Source: Bacillus pinisoli
GTDB lineage: Bacteria > Bacillota > Bacilli > Bacillales > SA4
NCBI RefSeq assembly: GCF_023036475.1
Contig: NZ_JAJQKI010000009.1
Span: forward strand, 1-64,000
DNA length: 64,000 nt
Direction: 5' to 3'
Below, piece by piece: positions 1 to 8,895 of the stretch. Numbering within the stretch: position 1 is the first letter of the stretch; each line of letters starts with the position of its first letter. The notes beneath the pieces were generated by a model. The model was not told where the DNA came from and searched no databases. It saw only the letters and a list, made by a program, of their open reading frames with translations. A program made the position numbers and the translations under genes.

Positions 1-28
1 TATCTACATACAGAAGTTTCTCTCATCA

Positions 29-253
29 TTATTTCTTTATTTTACTCTTTACCTTGTCTATTAACTCGTCCTCATTCGGTGCAGAGACCGGTCGGTTATT
101 AACGAAGGCAAAGGATTTCTTTCTACCTGGCCCACAATATGATTGACATCCTATATCAATGGTAGCATCCGGATCTACCTTTTTTAAACGAGGAACTAAT
201 GTCTTAATATTTGTCGCTTGACAATCGTCACAAATACGAAATTCGTTTGCCAT
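29..253 (-). CDS. DUF1450 small cysteine-containing protein
   Basis: A 74-residue protein recognisable as the DUF1450 family (B. subtilis YuzB-like). Two cysteines lie near the N terminus (ICDDCQ) and another pair sits in the motif CQSYCGPG, followed by a KSFAFVN strand. The fold is thioredoxin- or ferredoxin-like by family knowledge and no function is established. An in-frame TTG lies three codons further upstream, but it abuts the AGGA ribosome binding site. The ATG at 253 has about 9 nt spacing and starts MANEFRI, so I prefer it. The gene stands alone, divergent from rsfA. Confidence 0.8.
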   Translation of the reverse strand: MANEFRICDDCQATNIKTLVPRLKKVDPDATIDIGCQSYCGPGRKKSFAFVNNRPVSAPNEDELIDKVKSKIKK

Positions 254-540
254 ATGAAGCAATCCTTTCTACTTTCAATCACTATACGGTATTGTACCTT
301 CTTCATTTTCACTTTGCAAGTCACGAAAAACCACAGGTAAAGTATGAATCTACTATCCTTTTATTTTATTTGTATAAACTTCACAAAACCTGTCCATACT
401 TCAACTAAGGGAGAGGCTAAAAAACAGAAAAACTTAATTATTTATCCCGCATTGTTGTGACAAGTCATAGATTTATCACCTAGCACAACAAGGCCATATA
501 CAAACACTAGTAAAAAATACATAGATAGGAAGTGTTAAAG

Positions 541-1215
541 ATGAAGGTTAGACAAGACGCTTGGTCTGAAGAAAATGATTTATTATTGGCTGAAACTGTA
601 CTCCGTCATGTACGCGAAGGCAGCACTCAGTTAAATGCGTTTGAAGAGGTTGGTGACATTTTAAACCGGACTGCCTCTGCTTGTGGATTCCGTTGGAATG
701 CTGTTGTTCGCGAACAATATGAAAAAGCACTAGCATTAGCAAAAAAACAACGTAAGCAGCGACTGCGCTCAATGGGTCAAGGTAAACCCGCGAAGAAGCA
801 ATTACTATATACACCACCAGAGCCAGCTTTAGTAGAGCCTACTAATATCGTAATAACGGAACCAAAAGCTACTAGTTTACCAATGCAAGCTACACCACAA
901 AATGACGCGCTTTCTCTAGAACATGTCATTCAATTTTTGTCAGGTTTAGGTGGTAATCAATATCAAGCTTCTAGACTTCAGCATGAAAACGAAGCGCTCC
1001 GTTTTGAGAATGAACAACTAGCTCGGAAGAATGAAGAGCTTGCACATCAAGTTCAGAAATTAGAACAAGATTCAAAAACCATTGAAGAAGACTATCAAAC
1101 TTTAATGCAAATAATGAACCGTGCAAGAAAGCTTGTTGTTTTTGAGGAAGAAGAGCGTCCATCTACAAAGTTTAAAATGGACCGAAACGGTAACCTTGAG
1201 AAAATTGCAGAGTAA
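541..1215 (+). CDS. rsfA: RsfA-family prespore-specific transcriptional regulator
   Basis: A 224-residue protein matching the RsfA/YwfN family, which in B. subtilis is made in the forespore under sigma-F and modulates sigma-F-dependent genes. The N-terminal 55 residues form a Myb/SANT-like DNA-binding segment ([15 protein letters not shown] ... [10 protein letters not shown]). A basic stretch follows, then a low-complexity linker, and residues of roughly 145-200 are rich in Glu/Leu/Gln heptads typical of a coiled coil. A GTG three codons upstream overlaps the AGGAAG ribosome binding site, so the ATG at 541 with 8 nt spacing is chosen. A terminator follows directly. Confidence 0.9.
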   Translation: MKVRQDAWSEENDLLLAETVLRHVREGSTQLNAFEEVGDILNRTASACGFRWNAVVREQYEKALALAKKQRKQRLRSMGQGKPAKKQLLYTPPEPALVEPTNIVITEPKATSLPMQATPQNDALSLEHVIQFLSGLGGNQYQASRLQHENEALRFENEQLARKNEELAHQVQKLEQDSKTIEEDYQTLMQIMNRARKLVVFEEEERPSTKFKMDRNGNLEKIAE

Positions 1216-1273
1216 TGGAGCGTTATAACGTCTGTTACAACTAGTTACCCTCGTAAATGAGCAGTAACTCCAA

Positions 1274-1299
1274 AGCAGCCAAAACGGCTGCTTTTTTAT
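1274..1299 (+). terminator. Intrinsic terminator after rsfA
   Basis: A 7-bp stem AGCAGCC/GGCTGCT with a 5-nt loop is followed by a T run. It ends the rsfA transcript before lipL. Confidence 0.85.
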
Positions 1300-1369
1300 T
1301 GTTTTTTATCATTCTCATTCACCCGTGCTATAATAGAGAATCGGAAATGTACGTAAGGGAGATATCAAT

Positions 1370-2209
1370 ATGTTACAACTAGATTCATTGCTTACTCAAC
1401 CGAAATGGAGAGTTATTGATCAATCCACACTTGGCTCTTTGTTTGAAGCAAAACAATCCTTTGCCATTGATGATACTCTTTGCGCGTCTGTTGGTAAAAA
1501 TTCCTCTCCAGCTACTTTGCGATCATGGGTTCATCATCAAACGATCGTTCTCGGTATACAAGATACAAAATTGCCACATCTTCAAGAAGCAGTTTCTTTT
1601 TTACACTCAAAAGGCTATCACGTCATCGTTCGAAACTCAGGTGGACTTGCGGTGGTATTAGATCAGGATGTATTAAATTTATCTCTCATTTTTCCTGACA
1701 CTGAAAAAGGAATTGACATTAACCGTGGATATGACGCGATGGTTGACTTAATTTCATACCTGCTTGCAGAGTACGATGTTACATTCGAAGCGCGAGAGAT
1801 TGTAGGTTCCTACTGCCCTGGCAGTTATGACTTGAGTATTAATGGCAAAAAGTTTGCCGGCATATCACAGCGAAGACTACGTGGAGGAATTGCTGTTCAA
1901 ATCTACTTATGTGTAAGTGGGAGCGGCTCTGATCGGGCAGAAATAATTAAACAATTTTATGAAAGAGGTAAAGGAGAAGTACAAACTAAAATTTCTTTCC
2001 CAACCATTGTCCCGTCAACAATGGCCTCTTTGTCAGAATTACTTCATGTGAACTTGACCATTCCAACCATCATGTTCTCTGTCCTGACTACCTTAAAAAA
2101 ACTAGGTGGACAGCTAGAAACCTCACAACTAACGGAGAGCGAGCTGTTCGTATATGAAGAAAATATGAAACGAATGGTAGACCGTAATGAAAAAGCACTC
2201 GGAATGTAA
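1370..2209 (+). CDS. lipL: Octanoyl-[GcvH]:protein N-octanoyltransferase
   Basis: A 279-residue protein of the LplA/LipB fold matching LipL (YwfL). It transfers the octanoyl group from the glycine-cleavage H protein to E2 subunits in lipoate assembly. Diagnostic motifs are RNSGGLAVV (residues 88-96), [11 protein letters not shown] with the acyl-carrying Cys149, and [10 protein letters not shown] with the conserved Lys161. These positions agree within one residue with the characterised B. subtilis enzyme (Cys150). The ATG at 1370 follows an AAGGGAG ribosome binding site. The gene sits beside pta and hemQ, as in B. subtilis. The terminator hairpin overlaps the stop codon. Confidence 0.93.
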   Translation: MLQLDSLLTQPKWRVIDQSTLGSLFEAKQSFAIDDTLCASVGKNSSPATLRSWVHHQTIVLGIQDTKLPHLQEAVSFLHSKGYHVIVRNSGGLAVVLDQDVLNLSLIFPDTEKGIDINRGYDAMVDLISYLLAEYDVTFEAREIVGSYCPGSYDLSINGKKFAGISQRRLRGGIAVQIYLCVSGSGSDRAEIIKQFYERGKGEVQTKISFPTIVPSTMASLSELLHVNLTIPTIMFSVLTTLKKLGGQLETSQLTESELFVYEENMKRMVDRNEKALGM

Positions 2210-2228
2210 AGATTCCAAGTGCTTTTTA
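2194..2228 (+). terminator. Intrinsic terminator overlapping the lipL stop
   Basis: A near-perfect 12-nt inverted repeat (2194-2205 with 2212-2223) closes around the TAA stop and is followed by TTTTTATTT. Confidence 0.85.
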
Positions 2229-2231
2229 TTT

Positions 2232-2260
2232 GGCTCTTTTTTAAAACTTTATTGCTTTCT
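2232..2260. repeat. Solo terminal repeat of the GGCTCTTTTC element
   Basis: A 29-bp segment starting GGCTCTTTTTTAAAACTTTA and ending TTGCTTTCT matches one terminal inverted repeat of the longer elements at 14009-14148 and 20582-20774. The rest of the element is missing. It fills the gap between the convergent lipL and pta genes. Confidence 0.6.
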
Positions 2261-2264
2261 AACT

Positions 2265-3236
2265 TTACGATACCGACTGGGCTGCCGTAATTAAAGCAAG
2301 CTTATACACATCTTCCTCATTACAACCACGCGATAGATCATTGACCGGCTTATTTAACCCTTGCAGAATAGGTCCGATTGCTTCAAACTTTCCAAGACGC
2401 TGGGCAATTTTATATCCGATATTACCTGCTTCAAGACTCGGGAAAATGAACACATTTGCGTCTCCTTTAATCGGTGAATCTGGCGCTTTTTTAGCGGCAA
2501 CCGATGGCACGAATGCTGCATCAAACTGGAACTCACCATCAACAAGCAAGTTAGGATCGAGTTGCTTCGCTAAGGAAGTCGCTTCCACGACCTTTTCTGT
2601 CTCAGGAGAAACCGCAGATCCCTTTGTTGAGAAACTAAGCATCGCCACTCTCGGCTCAAGACCGAAAAGTTCTGCTGTCTTCGCACTTTCAACGGCAATC
2701 TCTGCTAAATCCTGGCTGCTTGGTGAAATATTGATTGCACAATCAGCAAAAACATACTTCTCCTCTTCTCTTACCATAATAAAAACTCCAGAAGTTTTCT
2801 TTACTCCCGGCTTTGTTTTAATGAGCTGGAGTGCGGGTCTCACTGTATCTGCCGTTGAGTGTGCTGCCCCACTTACTAACCCACCTGCTAATTCCATATG
2901 TACAAGCATCGTACCAAAGTAATTTTCATCTAATAAGATTTCACGTGCTTGTTCTTCCGTTGACTTTCCTTTTCTTCTTTCCACAAATGCCTGAACCATC
3001 GCATTCATTTCACTATATGTAGCAGGATTGATGATATGTGCGCCTTCTAGAACTACTCCTTGACTCTTAGCTAATTCCTTAATCTGTTCTTCATCACCTA
3101 GTAAAATAGGTGTAACCAACCCTTCGCTTGCTAGACGTCCAGCCGCTGCTAATATACGCGAATCGGTCCCCTCAGGAAAAACAATCTTCGTGTTCTTACT
3201 TTTTAAAGACTCTTTAATACTTGAAAATAAACTCAC
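2265..3236 (-). CDS. pta: Phosphate acetyltransferase
   Basis: A 323-residue short-form phosphotransacetylase (PTA_PTB family). It interconverts acetyl-CoA plus phosphate with acetyl phosphate plus CoA, and with AckA forms the overflow acetate pathway. Recognisable segments are KIVFPEGTDSRIL near the N terminus, the GAAHSTADTVRPALQ region in the middle, and GDANVFIFPSLEAGNIGYK with IGPILQGLNKPVNDLSRG toward the C terminus. Length equals the B. subtilis enzyme. A GGAGG-type ribosome binding site precedes the ATG at 3236. It is transcribed divergently from hemQ, a conserved neighbour. Confidence 0.95.
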   Translation of the reverse strand: MSLFSSIKESLKSKNTKIVFPEGTDSRILAAAGRLASEGLVTPILLGDEEQIKELAKSQGVVLEGAHIINPATYSEMNAMVQAFVERRKGKSTEEQAREILLDENYFGTMLVHMELAGGLVSGAAHSTADTVRPALQLIKTKPGVKKTSGVFIMVREEEKYVFADCAINISPSSQDLAEIAVESAKTAELFGLEPRVAMLSFSTKGSAVSPETEKVVEATSLAKQLDPNLLVDGEFQFDAAFVPSVAAKKAPDSPIKGDANVFIFPSLEAGNIGYKIAQRLGKFEAIGPILQGLNKPVNDLSRGCNEEDVYKLALITAAQSVS

Positions 3237-3445
3237 AAAATATCCTCCTAAACAAATAACAATCTTTCATAGTCTACCACTTCTACTACCTATATTTCCC
3301 TTCTCACATATTTGTAACCTCGAATGTCACAAATTCTCTATATATTCGAGAAGGGTTAACGACCAATGTTGTTGGTCAGACTATGATATAGTAAAATCGT
3401 ACATAGCTTGTTATAAATTGTTTACATATAAAAGGAGTGTTAGGA

Positions 3446-4189
3446 ATGAGTGAAGCAGCAAAAACATTAGATGGCTGGTATTCTTTACATGATCTTCGTT
3501 CCATGAACTGGACAGCTTGGAAAAGCTTATCGGACGAAGAAAGAAATGCGGCAATCTCTGAATTCCAAGGGTTATTAGAAAAATGGGGAGTGGCAGAAAA
3601 GGATAATGCGGGTAGTCAAGCGCTTTATACAGTTGTCGGTCAAAAGGCAGACTTTATTCTCATGCTGTTACGTCCAACATTAGAAGAACTAAACCAAATG
3701 GAATTAGAATTTAATAAAACCATGCTCGCTGATTTTACAATCCCTACATATTCATATGTTTCTGTAGTCGAGCTTAGCAACTATTTACCTGCTGGTGAAG
3801 ACCCGTATCAAAACCCGGAAATATTAAAACGACTTTACCCGATTCTTCCACAAGCCAAGCATATCTGTTTCTATCCAATGGACAAGCGCCGTCAAGGTGA
3901 AGATAACTGGTATATGCTACCTATGGAAGACCGTCGTAATATGATGAGAAGCCATGGAATGATCGGTAGACAATACGCTGGTAAAGTAAAACAAATTATT
4001 ACGGGATCTGTTGGATTAGACGACTTTGAATGGGGCGTAACACTATTCGCGGATGATGTCCTTCAGTTCAAAAAGCTAGTTTATGAAATGAGATTCGATG
4101 AAGTGAGCGCGAGATTCGGTGAATTCGGATCCTTCTTCGTAGGAAATATCCTACCTTCTGAAAAGCTTCCAGAGTTTCTTTCTATATAA
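3446..4189 (+). CDS. hemQ: Coproheme decarboxylase (heme synthase) HemQ
   Basis: A 247-residue protein of the chlorite-dismutase-like fold (YwfI/HemQ). It oxidatively decarboxylates coproheme III to heme b in the coproporphyrin-dependent pathway of Gram-positive bacteria. Tyr143 in CFYPMDKRR matches the catalytic radical tyrosine, and His170 in MMRSHGMIG matches the proximal heme ligand. It lacks the distal arginine context of true chlorite dismutases, as far as I can read. The ATG at 3446 lies 8 nt after AAAGGAG; the upstream GTG overlaps that site. A strong terminator follows. Confidence 0.94.
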   Translation: MSEAAKTLDGWYSLHDLRSMNWTAWKSLSDEERNAAISEFQGLLEKWGVAEKDNAGSQALYTVVGQKADFILMLLRPTLEELNQMELEFNKTMLADFTIPTYSYVSVVELSNYLPAGEDPYQNPEILKRLYPILPQAKHICFYPMDKRRQGEDNWYMLPMEDRRNMMRSHGMIGRQYAGKVKQIITGSVGLDDFEWGVTLFADDVLQFKKLVYEMRFDEVSARFGEFGSFFVGNILPSEKLPEFLSI

Positions 4190-4204
4190 TAATTCGTCTA
4201 GCTA

Positions 4205-4234
4205 AACTCCTTACTTTTAAGTAAGGAGTTTTTT
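4205..4234 (+). terminator. Intrinsic terminator after hemQ
   Basis: AACTCCTTAC pairs with GTAAGGAGTT (10 bp) and is followed directly by a T run. Confidence 0.9.
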
Positions 4235-4367
4235 GTCATATTCCTTTTTCACACTACATAGTATCAAGTAGCGGATTTAAGAAGTCTTTATATAAGTGAT
4301 ACTGCACCATTTTCATTTCCCGCCCATAAGCTAATAAAGCTTTAAGTGCATGATGAGGAGTGAGAAA

Positions 4368-4793
4368 ATGGCTGTTATTGCTCATACCGAAGAGGATGTA
4401 AAGCTTTTAGCCAGGTTAATGCGTGCCGAAGCTGAAGGCGATGGTCAATTGGGGATGTTGATGGTTGGGAATACCGGTGTAAATCGTGCCAGATCAGCTT
4501 GCCTTGATTTCAAAAAAATAACCGATATCCGCAAAATGGTGTATCAAAGCCCTGGAGGTTTTGAGGCCACACAAAAGGGCTATTTTTATCAGCGTGCTAG
4601 AGATAAAGATATTGAACTAGCTCGTAAGGTTCTTGCAGGACAGAGATACCACCCTGCCGAATTTGCTCTGTGGTTTTTTAAACCATCAGGTAGCTGTCCA
4701 GGTCAATGGTACAATCAATGGAATTCAGGAAGACATAAGTCTCACTGTTTCTATAAACCCACGTCTGCTGATTGTCCTGCTGTCTATAGCTAA
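4368..4793 (+). CDS. cwlJ: Spore cell-wall hydrolase CwlJ
   Basis: A 141-residue SleB/CwlJ-type hydrolase (Hydrolase_2) that degrades spore cortex during germination. The N-terminal RLMRAEAEGDG segment holds the conserved catalytic Glu21. The second half carries HGYFYQRARD-like and KSHCFYKPT motifs typical of CwlJ. It has no signal peptide, as expected for a protein made in the mother cell and built into the coat. The ATG at 4368 is 7 nt from GAGGAG and gives the family length (142 aa in B. subtilis). The upstream in-frame ATGs precede or overlap that site. It lies 27 bp before gerQ, whose product is needed for CwlJ localisation. Confidence 0.93.
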   Translation: MAVIAHTEEDVKLLARLMRAEAEGDGQLGMLMVGNTGVNRARSACLDFKKITDIRKMVYQSPGGFEATQKGYFYQRARDKDIELARKVLAGQRYHPAEFALWFFKPSGSCPGQWYNQWNSGRHKSHCFYKPTSADCPAVYS

Positions 4794-4820
4794 CACAACT
4801 AAGAATAGGGAGGTTTTTTC

Positions 4821-5300
4821 ATGGCTCAAAAGTATTCACAGGCAAATCCTTATGCTTATTATGGTAACCAAGTACCTGGTTACAGTAATCAACCTGTTTA
4901 CAGTACACCAAGTACACCAAGCACACCTTTCAACCCTTACGCACAATTAGGTGGACCTATTTTTCAACCTGGTACTCCAAGTACGGGTGCTCCTAATCCC
5001 GCTCAATATGTACCTGGTATGTTACCATTAGAAGAATCCTATATCGAAAACATTCTCCGTTTAAATAAAGGGAAACTAGCAAGAGTGTATATGACGTTTG
5101 AAGATAAAGTACAAAAGAAATTTACTGGCATCGTAGAAGCTGCCGGACGTGACCATATTATCTTAAGTGACCCGCAAACAGGAATGCGATACTTATTATT
5201 AATGGTTTACTTAGATTATGTAACATTTGATGAGGAGCTTGCTTACGAATATCCTGGTTACACGCCTGGGACACCTTTAACGGCTTATCCTCCTAGATGA
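4821..5300 (+). CDS. gerQ: Spore coat protein GerQ
   Basis: A 159-residue coat protein (YwdL). The N-terminal 60 residues are rich in Pro, Tyr, Gln, Ser and Thr, with short tandem TPST units. The conserved C-terminal domain (residues about 70-145) contains SYIENILRLNKGK and RDHIILSDPQTG. By family knowledge GerQ anchors CwlJ in the spore coat and is cross-linked by the transglutaminase Tgl through N-terminal lysines; Lys4 is a candidate here. It is co-transcribed with cwlJ, which keeps the functional pair together. It is slightly shorter than B. subtilis GerQ (181 aa), mainly in the repetitive part. Confidence 0.92.
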   Translation: MAQKYSQANPYAYYGNQVPGYSNQPVYSTPSTPSTPFNPYAQLGGPIFQPGTPSTGAPNPAQYVPGMLPLEESYIENILRLNKGKLARVYMTFEDKVQKKFTGIVEAAGRDHIILSDPQTGMRYLLLMVYLDYVTFDEELAYEYPGYTPGTPLTAYPPR

Positions 5301-5346
5301 TCTTAACGATTTGCTATTGATCCGGTTGGATCTACTGTATAAAAAT

Positions 5347-5380
5347 AAGCGGAAGTGCCTTATGAGCACTCCCGCTTTTT
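5347..5380. terminator. Bidirectional terminator between gerQ and ywdK
   Basis: An 11-bp stem with one mismatch (AGCGGAAGTGC with GCACTCCCGCT) has a T run on the plus side and TATTTTT on the minus side. It can serve both convergent genes. Confidence 0.85.
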
Positions 5381-5385
5381 GGTTT

Positions 5386-5766
5386 CTACAGATATCGTAA
5401 AGCCCCAACCGCTACTAACACCCACGCTATTAAAAAGGCTAATCCCCCAAGAGGTGTGATGGGACCAAAGAATTTTATTCCTGTTGTACTAAGCGCATAT
5501 AAACTTCCTGAGAAAAATAAGATACCGATAAACATGATCCAACCAGCCCATGTAAAGGACGTTGCATTTGGAAACTTATCCACTAAAAAGGCGATGAAAA
5601 GTAAGCCAAGTGCATGGAAGATGTGATACAAAACACCTGTTTTCCATACCTCTACCATACGTTCTGAAATCTTTCCTTCAAGTCCGTGAGCTCCAAATGC
5701 ACCCAGCGCTACAGCAATAAATGCATTAATACTTCCTAATAAAATGAACAATTTCATCTTCTTCAC
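5386..5766 (-). CDS. ywdK: DUF423 membrane protein
   Basis: A 126-residue integral membrane protein of the DUF423 family, with four hydrophobic segments (about residues 5-22, 45-62, 70-90 and 98-122). It starts MKKMKLFILLGSINAFIAVALG and carries GAFGAHGL, the family signature. The molecular role is unknown. The position next to gerQ and near ywdI mirrors the B. subtilis ywd cluster. The start has a GAAGAAGATG context with only a modest ribosome binding site. Confidence 0.88.
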   Translation of the reverse strand: MKKMKLFILLGSINAFIAVALGAFGAHGLEGKISERMVEVWKTGVLYHIFHALGLLFIAFLVDKFPNATSFTWAGWIMFIGILFFSGSLYALSTTGIKFFGPITPLGGLAFLIAWVLVAVGALRYL

Positions 5767-5858
5767 CTAATTCCCTAAGATTCTTCTACCATCATAATTG
5801 ATTTTTTGTAAAAAAACCAATGAATAGCCATGTTATAATAAGGCTGTAAGAGGTACTT

Positions 5859-5969
5859 GCAAGAAAAAGATTTAAACCGGCAAGTAAACTCTGAGAAGTC
5901 GCAAGAAAAAATGAGAAACCTGCAAGAATACATGCTGGACTTGCAAGAAAAACGAAAAATTAGCAAGAA
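5859..5969. repeat. 21-bp periodic array of the word GCAAGAA
   Basis: Six copies of GCAAG(A/T)A begin at 5859, 5880, 5901, 5922, 5943 and 5963, spaced 21, 21, 21, 21 and 20 bp. The sequence between the words is not conserved. The array lies in the divergent gap between ywdK and pxpB. Open reading frames across it show 7-residue periodicity (QEK/QEN units) only because 21 is a multiple of 3. Confidence 0.85.
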
Positions 5970-6014
5970 AGCCGTTTCAATGGTTATAAACAAACAAAGA
6001 AAGGAAGAGTGTCA

Positions 6015-6704
6015 TTGTATACCTACACCATCCAGCCAATTAGTGATGATGCGATACTCATCCAATTTTCAGAAGAACAGGAAGAGCTTCTTACCTACAT
6101 ACATACGTTTACTCAGCACTTACTAAATAGAAAAGTAGCTGGCATAAGAGATATCGTTCCCGCATTTACTTCTATTGCCGTATACTACGACCCCATTCAA
6201 CTTACCTATCAAGACCTACTTTCACAACTTAGATCATCACTACAGGAACAAGAGCTACACATTACTCGTGAGACTACCCATGTAGAAGTGCCTATTTGCT
6301 ATGATCCTGAATTTGGGTTTGATTTAGAGGACATTGCTAAACAGCATCATCTATCTATAGAAGAAGTAATTACGATTCATCGTAAAAGCGTCTACACCGT
6401 AGCGATTATGGGGTTCTTGCCCGGCTTTCCATATATGACTGGGCTTCCGGAAAGGATTTGGACACCGCGTAAAGCTACACCGAGGACTCACGTTCCTAAG
6501 GGCGCCGTTGGAATTGGGGGAAGCTACACCGGTATTTACTCTTTGCCGTCTCCAGGTGGGTGGAATATTATCGGACAGACTCCCCTCACATTATTTGACC
6601 GTTCAAAAGACAATCCATTCGTCTTTCAGCCGGGTGATCAAGTTACGTTCTTCCCCATTACTAAGAAGGAATTTGAACAATTATCAAGAGGAGGACAATC
6701 ATGA
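6015..6704 (+). CDS. pxpB: 5-oxoprolinase subunit PxpB / KipI-type protein
   Basis: A 229-residue protein of the KipI/carboxyltransferase-domain subunit 1 family. With PxpA and PxpC it cleaves 5-oxoproline to glutamate using ATP; in B. subtilis KipI also inhibits the sporulation kinase KinA. The signature GFLPGFPYMTGLP and the PRTHVPKGAVGIGG segment are present. The start is a choice between GTG at 6009, which directly abuts AAAGGAAGA, and TTG at 6015 with 7 nt spacing. I prefer the TTG. The stop overlaps the pxpA ATG by 4 bp, showing translational coupling. A 21-bp array lies just upstream. Confidence 0.9.
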   Translation: MYTYTIQPISDDAILIQFSEEQEELLTYIHTFTQHLLNRKVAGIRDIVPAFTSIAVYYDPIQLTYQDLLSQLRSSLQEQELHITRETTHVEVPICYDPEFGFDLEDIAKQHHLSIEEVITIHRKSVYTVAIMGFLPGFPYMTGLPERIWTPRKATPRTHVPKGAVGIGGSYTGIYSLPSPGGWNIIGQTPLTLFDRSKDNPFVFQPGDQVTFFPITKKEFEQLSRGGQS

Positions 6705-7468
6705 AGCAAATTGATATAAATTGTGATTTAGGTGAAGGATTTGGCCTTTATACGATTGGACAGGATGAGGAGTTATTAAGCTACATCTCTTCTGCCAATA
6801 TTGCGTGCGGATTTCATGCAGGAGATCCTCACATTATGAACAAAACAGTGGCATTCGCCAAACAAAAAGGGGTTAGTGTCGGGGCCCATCCAGGTTTTTA
6901 CGATTTACACGGCTTTGGCCGACGTCCATTCCACTTAAGTGCTGATGAAATTATAGATATTATGCTGTATCAACTTGGTGCTTTAAAAGCCTTCTGTACC
7001 AAACATGAAGTACCATTAGTCCATGTAAAACCTCATGGTGCCCTCTATAATATTGCAGCCAAAGAACCCTATGTAGCGAAAGCAATTGTCAGCGCAGTGA
7101 AACAGTTTGACCCCACTCTTATTGTGTATGGGCTAGCGAATAGTGAACTAATCCAAGCCTGTGTAGAAGAAAATATCCCGTATGCGATTGAAGCTTTTAT
7201 CGACCGGACTTATCAGGATGATGGCTCTTTAACACCAAGACAATTGGAGGGGTCTACACTTCACTCTATTGATGAGTGTATTCAACAAGCTTTATCTATC
7301 GTGTTGAAGCAAAAAGTGACAACGATTACTGGAAATTCCATTCCACTTGAGGTGGATACACTTTGCATTCATGGTGATCATCAAGGATCCGTCGACCTTG
7401 CTCGTGCTCTTCGAGAGGAACTAGCCACACATAATGTCATAGTCAGATCTCTAGAGGTTAGTATATGA
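6701..7468 (+). CDS. pxpA: 5-oxoprolinase subunit PxpA (LamB/YcsF family)
   Basis: A 255-residue LamB/YcsF protein, the hydrolase subunit of the bacterial 5-oxoprolinase complex. The family signature IDINCDLGEGFG is at residues 3-14. Further conserved segments are IACGFHAGDPHIM, HVKPHGALYN and CIHGDHQGSVDLA. Length is typical (about 250 aa). It is flanked by 4-bp overlaps with pxpB upstream and pxpC downstream, so the three proteins are probably made in equal amounts. Confidence 0.95.
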   Translation: MKQIDINCDLGEGFGLYTIGQDEELLSYISSANIACGFHAGDPHIMNKTVAFAKQKGVSVGAHPGFYDLHGFGRRPFHLSADEIIDIMLYQLGALKAFCTKHEVPLVHVKPHGALYNIAAKEPYVAKAIVSAVKQFDPTLIVYGLANSELIQACVEENIPYAIEAFIDRTYQDDGSLTPRQLEGSTLHSIDECIQQALSIVLKQKVTTITGNSIPLEVDTLCIHGDHQGSVDLARALREELATHNVIVRSLEVSI

Positions 7469-8394
7469 GTAAAGCTCTTTTTCAAGTAAACAACAAAGGG
7501 TTAGCCACTAGCTTTCAAGATACTGGTCGATATGGGTATCAACGTTTTGGGGTTGTCGCTTCTGGGGCAATGGATATGGAGGCAATGACGTGGGCAAATC
7601 AATTAGTCGGTAACCCCGCTTCATGGGCCTGCATGGAAATTTGTCTAGTAGGTCCTTCTCTCACCTTTCTTGCTGATGTAACATTCTCCATTTGTGGAGC
7701 TAATCTGTCTCCTTCCTTAAACGATCAACCCATTCAAGGTTGGAGAACCTATAAGGCAACAACAGGTGACAAACTAACGTTTGGAAAACAAGTGAATGGG
7801 AATTATGCGTATCTAGCCGTAAGTGGAGGATATGAGAGTGAAAGTGTGATGGGAAGTCAATCCACTTATTCTAAAGCTGGTCTTGGAACAGATATAATAA
7901 GCGGAGATACGATCTACGGAAATCCCAAACAGCTTCCTATGAACAGAGGGTTAACAACTGAACTCGTTCCTTTTTATCATGAACAGATCCATGTTCGCTA
8001 TATTCCAGGACCACATTTAGATAACATACACGAAGATTCTCTAAAAGGATTTGAAAACCAAGTATTTACCTTTTGGAAAGGAGATCGAATGGGGTATCGT
8101 TTAAAAGGAGTTACACCTATTCAAACAAAGGATGATGCAACCCTTTCTTCTAATCCAATCCCACTCGGAGGCATTCAAATTCCTCCAGATGGTCATCCAA
8201 TTGTTCTTCTAGCTGACCGCCAAACAACAGGTGGATACCCTAGAATCGGAACGGTCATTTCCACTGATTTATCTAAATTGGTGCAGCTTCCGATGAGAAA
8301 AGGGTCAGTCCAATTCAAATCTATCACGATTGAAGAGGCTCAAGAGCTATATATGGCTAGATATAAGCAACATAAAATCTATTCCTATATTTAA
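7465..8394 (+). CDS. pxpC: 5-oxoprolinase subunit PxpC (KipA type)
   Basis: A 309-residue carboxyltransferase-domain subunit 2 protein (KipA/PxpC). It starts with a FQDTGRYGYQRFGV motif and carries GAMD, GSQSTYSKAGLG and a C-terminal TGGYPRIGTV segment, all diagnostic for this family. It partners PxpB and PxpA in recycling 5-oxoproline, which arises from pyroglutamyl peptides and spontaneous glutamine cyclisation. The ATG overlaps the pxpA stop (ATGA). A hairpin covers its stop. Confidence 0.93.
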   Translation: MSKALFQVNNKGLATSFQDTGRYGYQRFGVVASGAMDMEAMTWANQLVGNPASWACMEICLVGPSLTFLADVTFSICGANLSPSLNDQPIQGWRTYKATTGDKLTFGKQVNGNYAYLAVSGGYESESVMGSQSTYSKAGLGTDIISGDTIYGNPKQLPMNRGLTTELVPFYHEQIHVRYIPGPHLDNIHEDSLKGFENQVFTFWKGDRMGYRLKGVTPIQTKDDATLSSNPIPLGGIQIPPDGHPIVLLADRQTTGGYPRIGTVISTDLSKLVQLPMRKGSVQFKSITIEEAQELYMARYKQHKIYSYI

Positions 8395-8418
8395 TCCCCC
8401 TACATTAATAGGGGGATT
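8393..8418. terminator. Hairpin between convergent pxpC and an orphan gene
   Basis: A perfect 10-bp stem (AATCCCCCTA with TAGGGGGATT) has no proper T run on either side. It may act as a weak terminator or an mRNA 3' end stabiliser. Confidence 0.5.
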
Positions 8419-8428
8419 TGACTTGGCA

Positions 8429-8743
8429 TTATCTGCTTTGTAAATATATTTGTAAAGCTTCTCTCATTTCTTGAGAGCTTTGGCCATCTTCCACACGAAG
8501 ATCATAATGATCTCCATCTAGTCTTCCCTCGAATTCTTTGAAGCCTTGGACTTTTAGGAAGTCATTGACGTCTGTAATGTCCTCCGATTGTGTAAGCAAC
8601 ACTTTATGCCCAACGAATTCTCCATTTACGTAGACATCATAACGATCGTGGTTCATTTTCATATCAGGGGTATCTACCCCATTACTAAATATCACTGTGT
8701 TATAAGGAGTACCGTTTGCACCTGTAGAGTTAAATAACAACAT
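8429..8743 (-). CDS. Conserved-looking hypothetical protein, 104 aa
   Basis: I do not recognise this 104-residue acidic protein. It has no signal peptide or membrane segment. The sequence alternates short strands (YDVYVNGEFVGHKVLL, DHYDLRVED) and ends in a helix (SQEMREALQIYL), suggesting a small alpha/beta fold. The ATG at 8743 has 8 nt spacing from GGGAGG and starts MLLFNSTGANG; two upstream in-frame starts overlap that site. It is followed on the same strand, upstream in transcription, by ywdI. The clear ribosome binding site argues that it is real. Confidence 0.65.
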   Translation of the reverse strand: MLLFNSTGANGTPYNTVIFSNGVDTPDMKMNHDRYDVYVNGEFVGHKVLLTQSEDITDVNDFLKVQGFKEFEGRLDGDHYDLRVEDGQSSQEMREALQIYLQSR

Positions 8744-8895
8744 TAACATCACCTCCCACTTATACTCCGTACCATCATTTTTCTCTTTAGTAAATTGAAA
8801 TATAGATGGTAACTTTTACGAGAGGTAAGATTATCTTTTGATCTTTTCTAAAATTTGTTACTTCTTAGTTTATCAGAAGCCCAAGCAATAGCAAT

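Noticed and set aside
4633-4950. 105-residue frame overlapping cwlJ and gerQ
   Set aside because: It is an out-of-frame shadow of two well-identified spore genes.
5859-5969. Periodic arrays as small CRISPR arrays
   Set aside because: Words of 7-10 bp with about 11-14 bp between them are far too short for CRISPR repeats and spacers, and no cas gene is present.
5775-6126. Frames on both strands across the GCAAG array with heptad-like QEK/QEN repeats
   Set aside because: They arise because the array period is 21 bp. The 20-bp step breaks the pattern, there is no good ribosome binding site, and they overlap the pxpB start.
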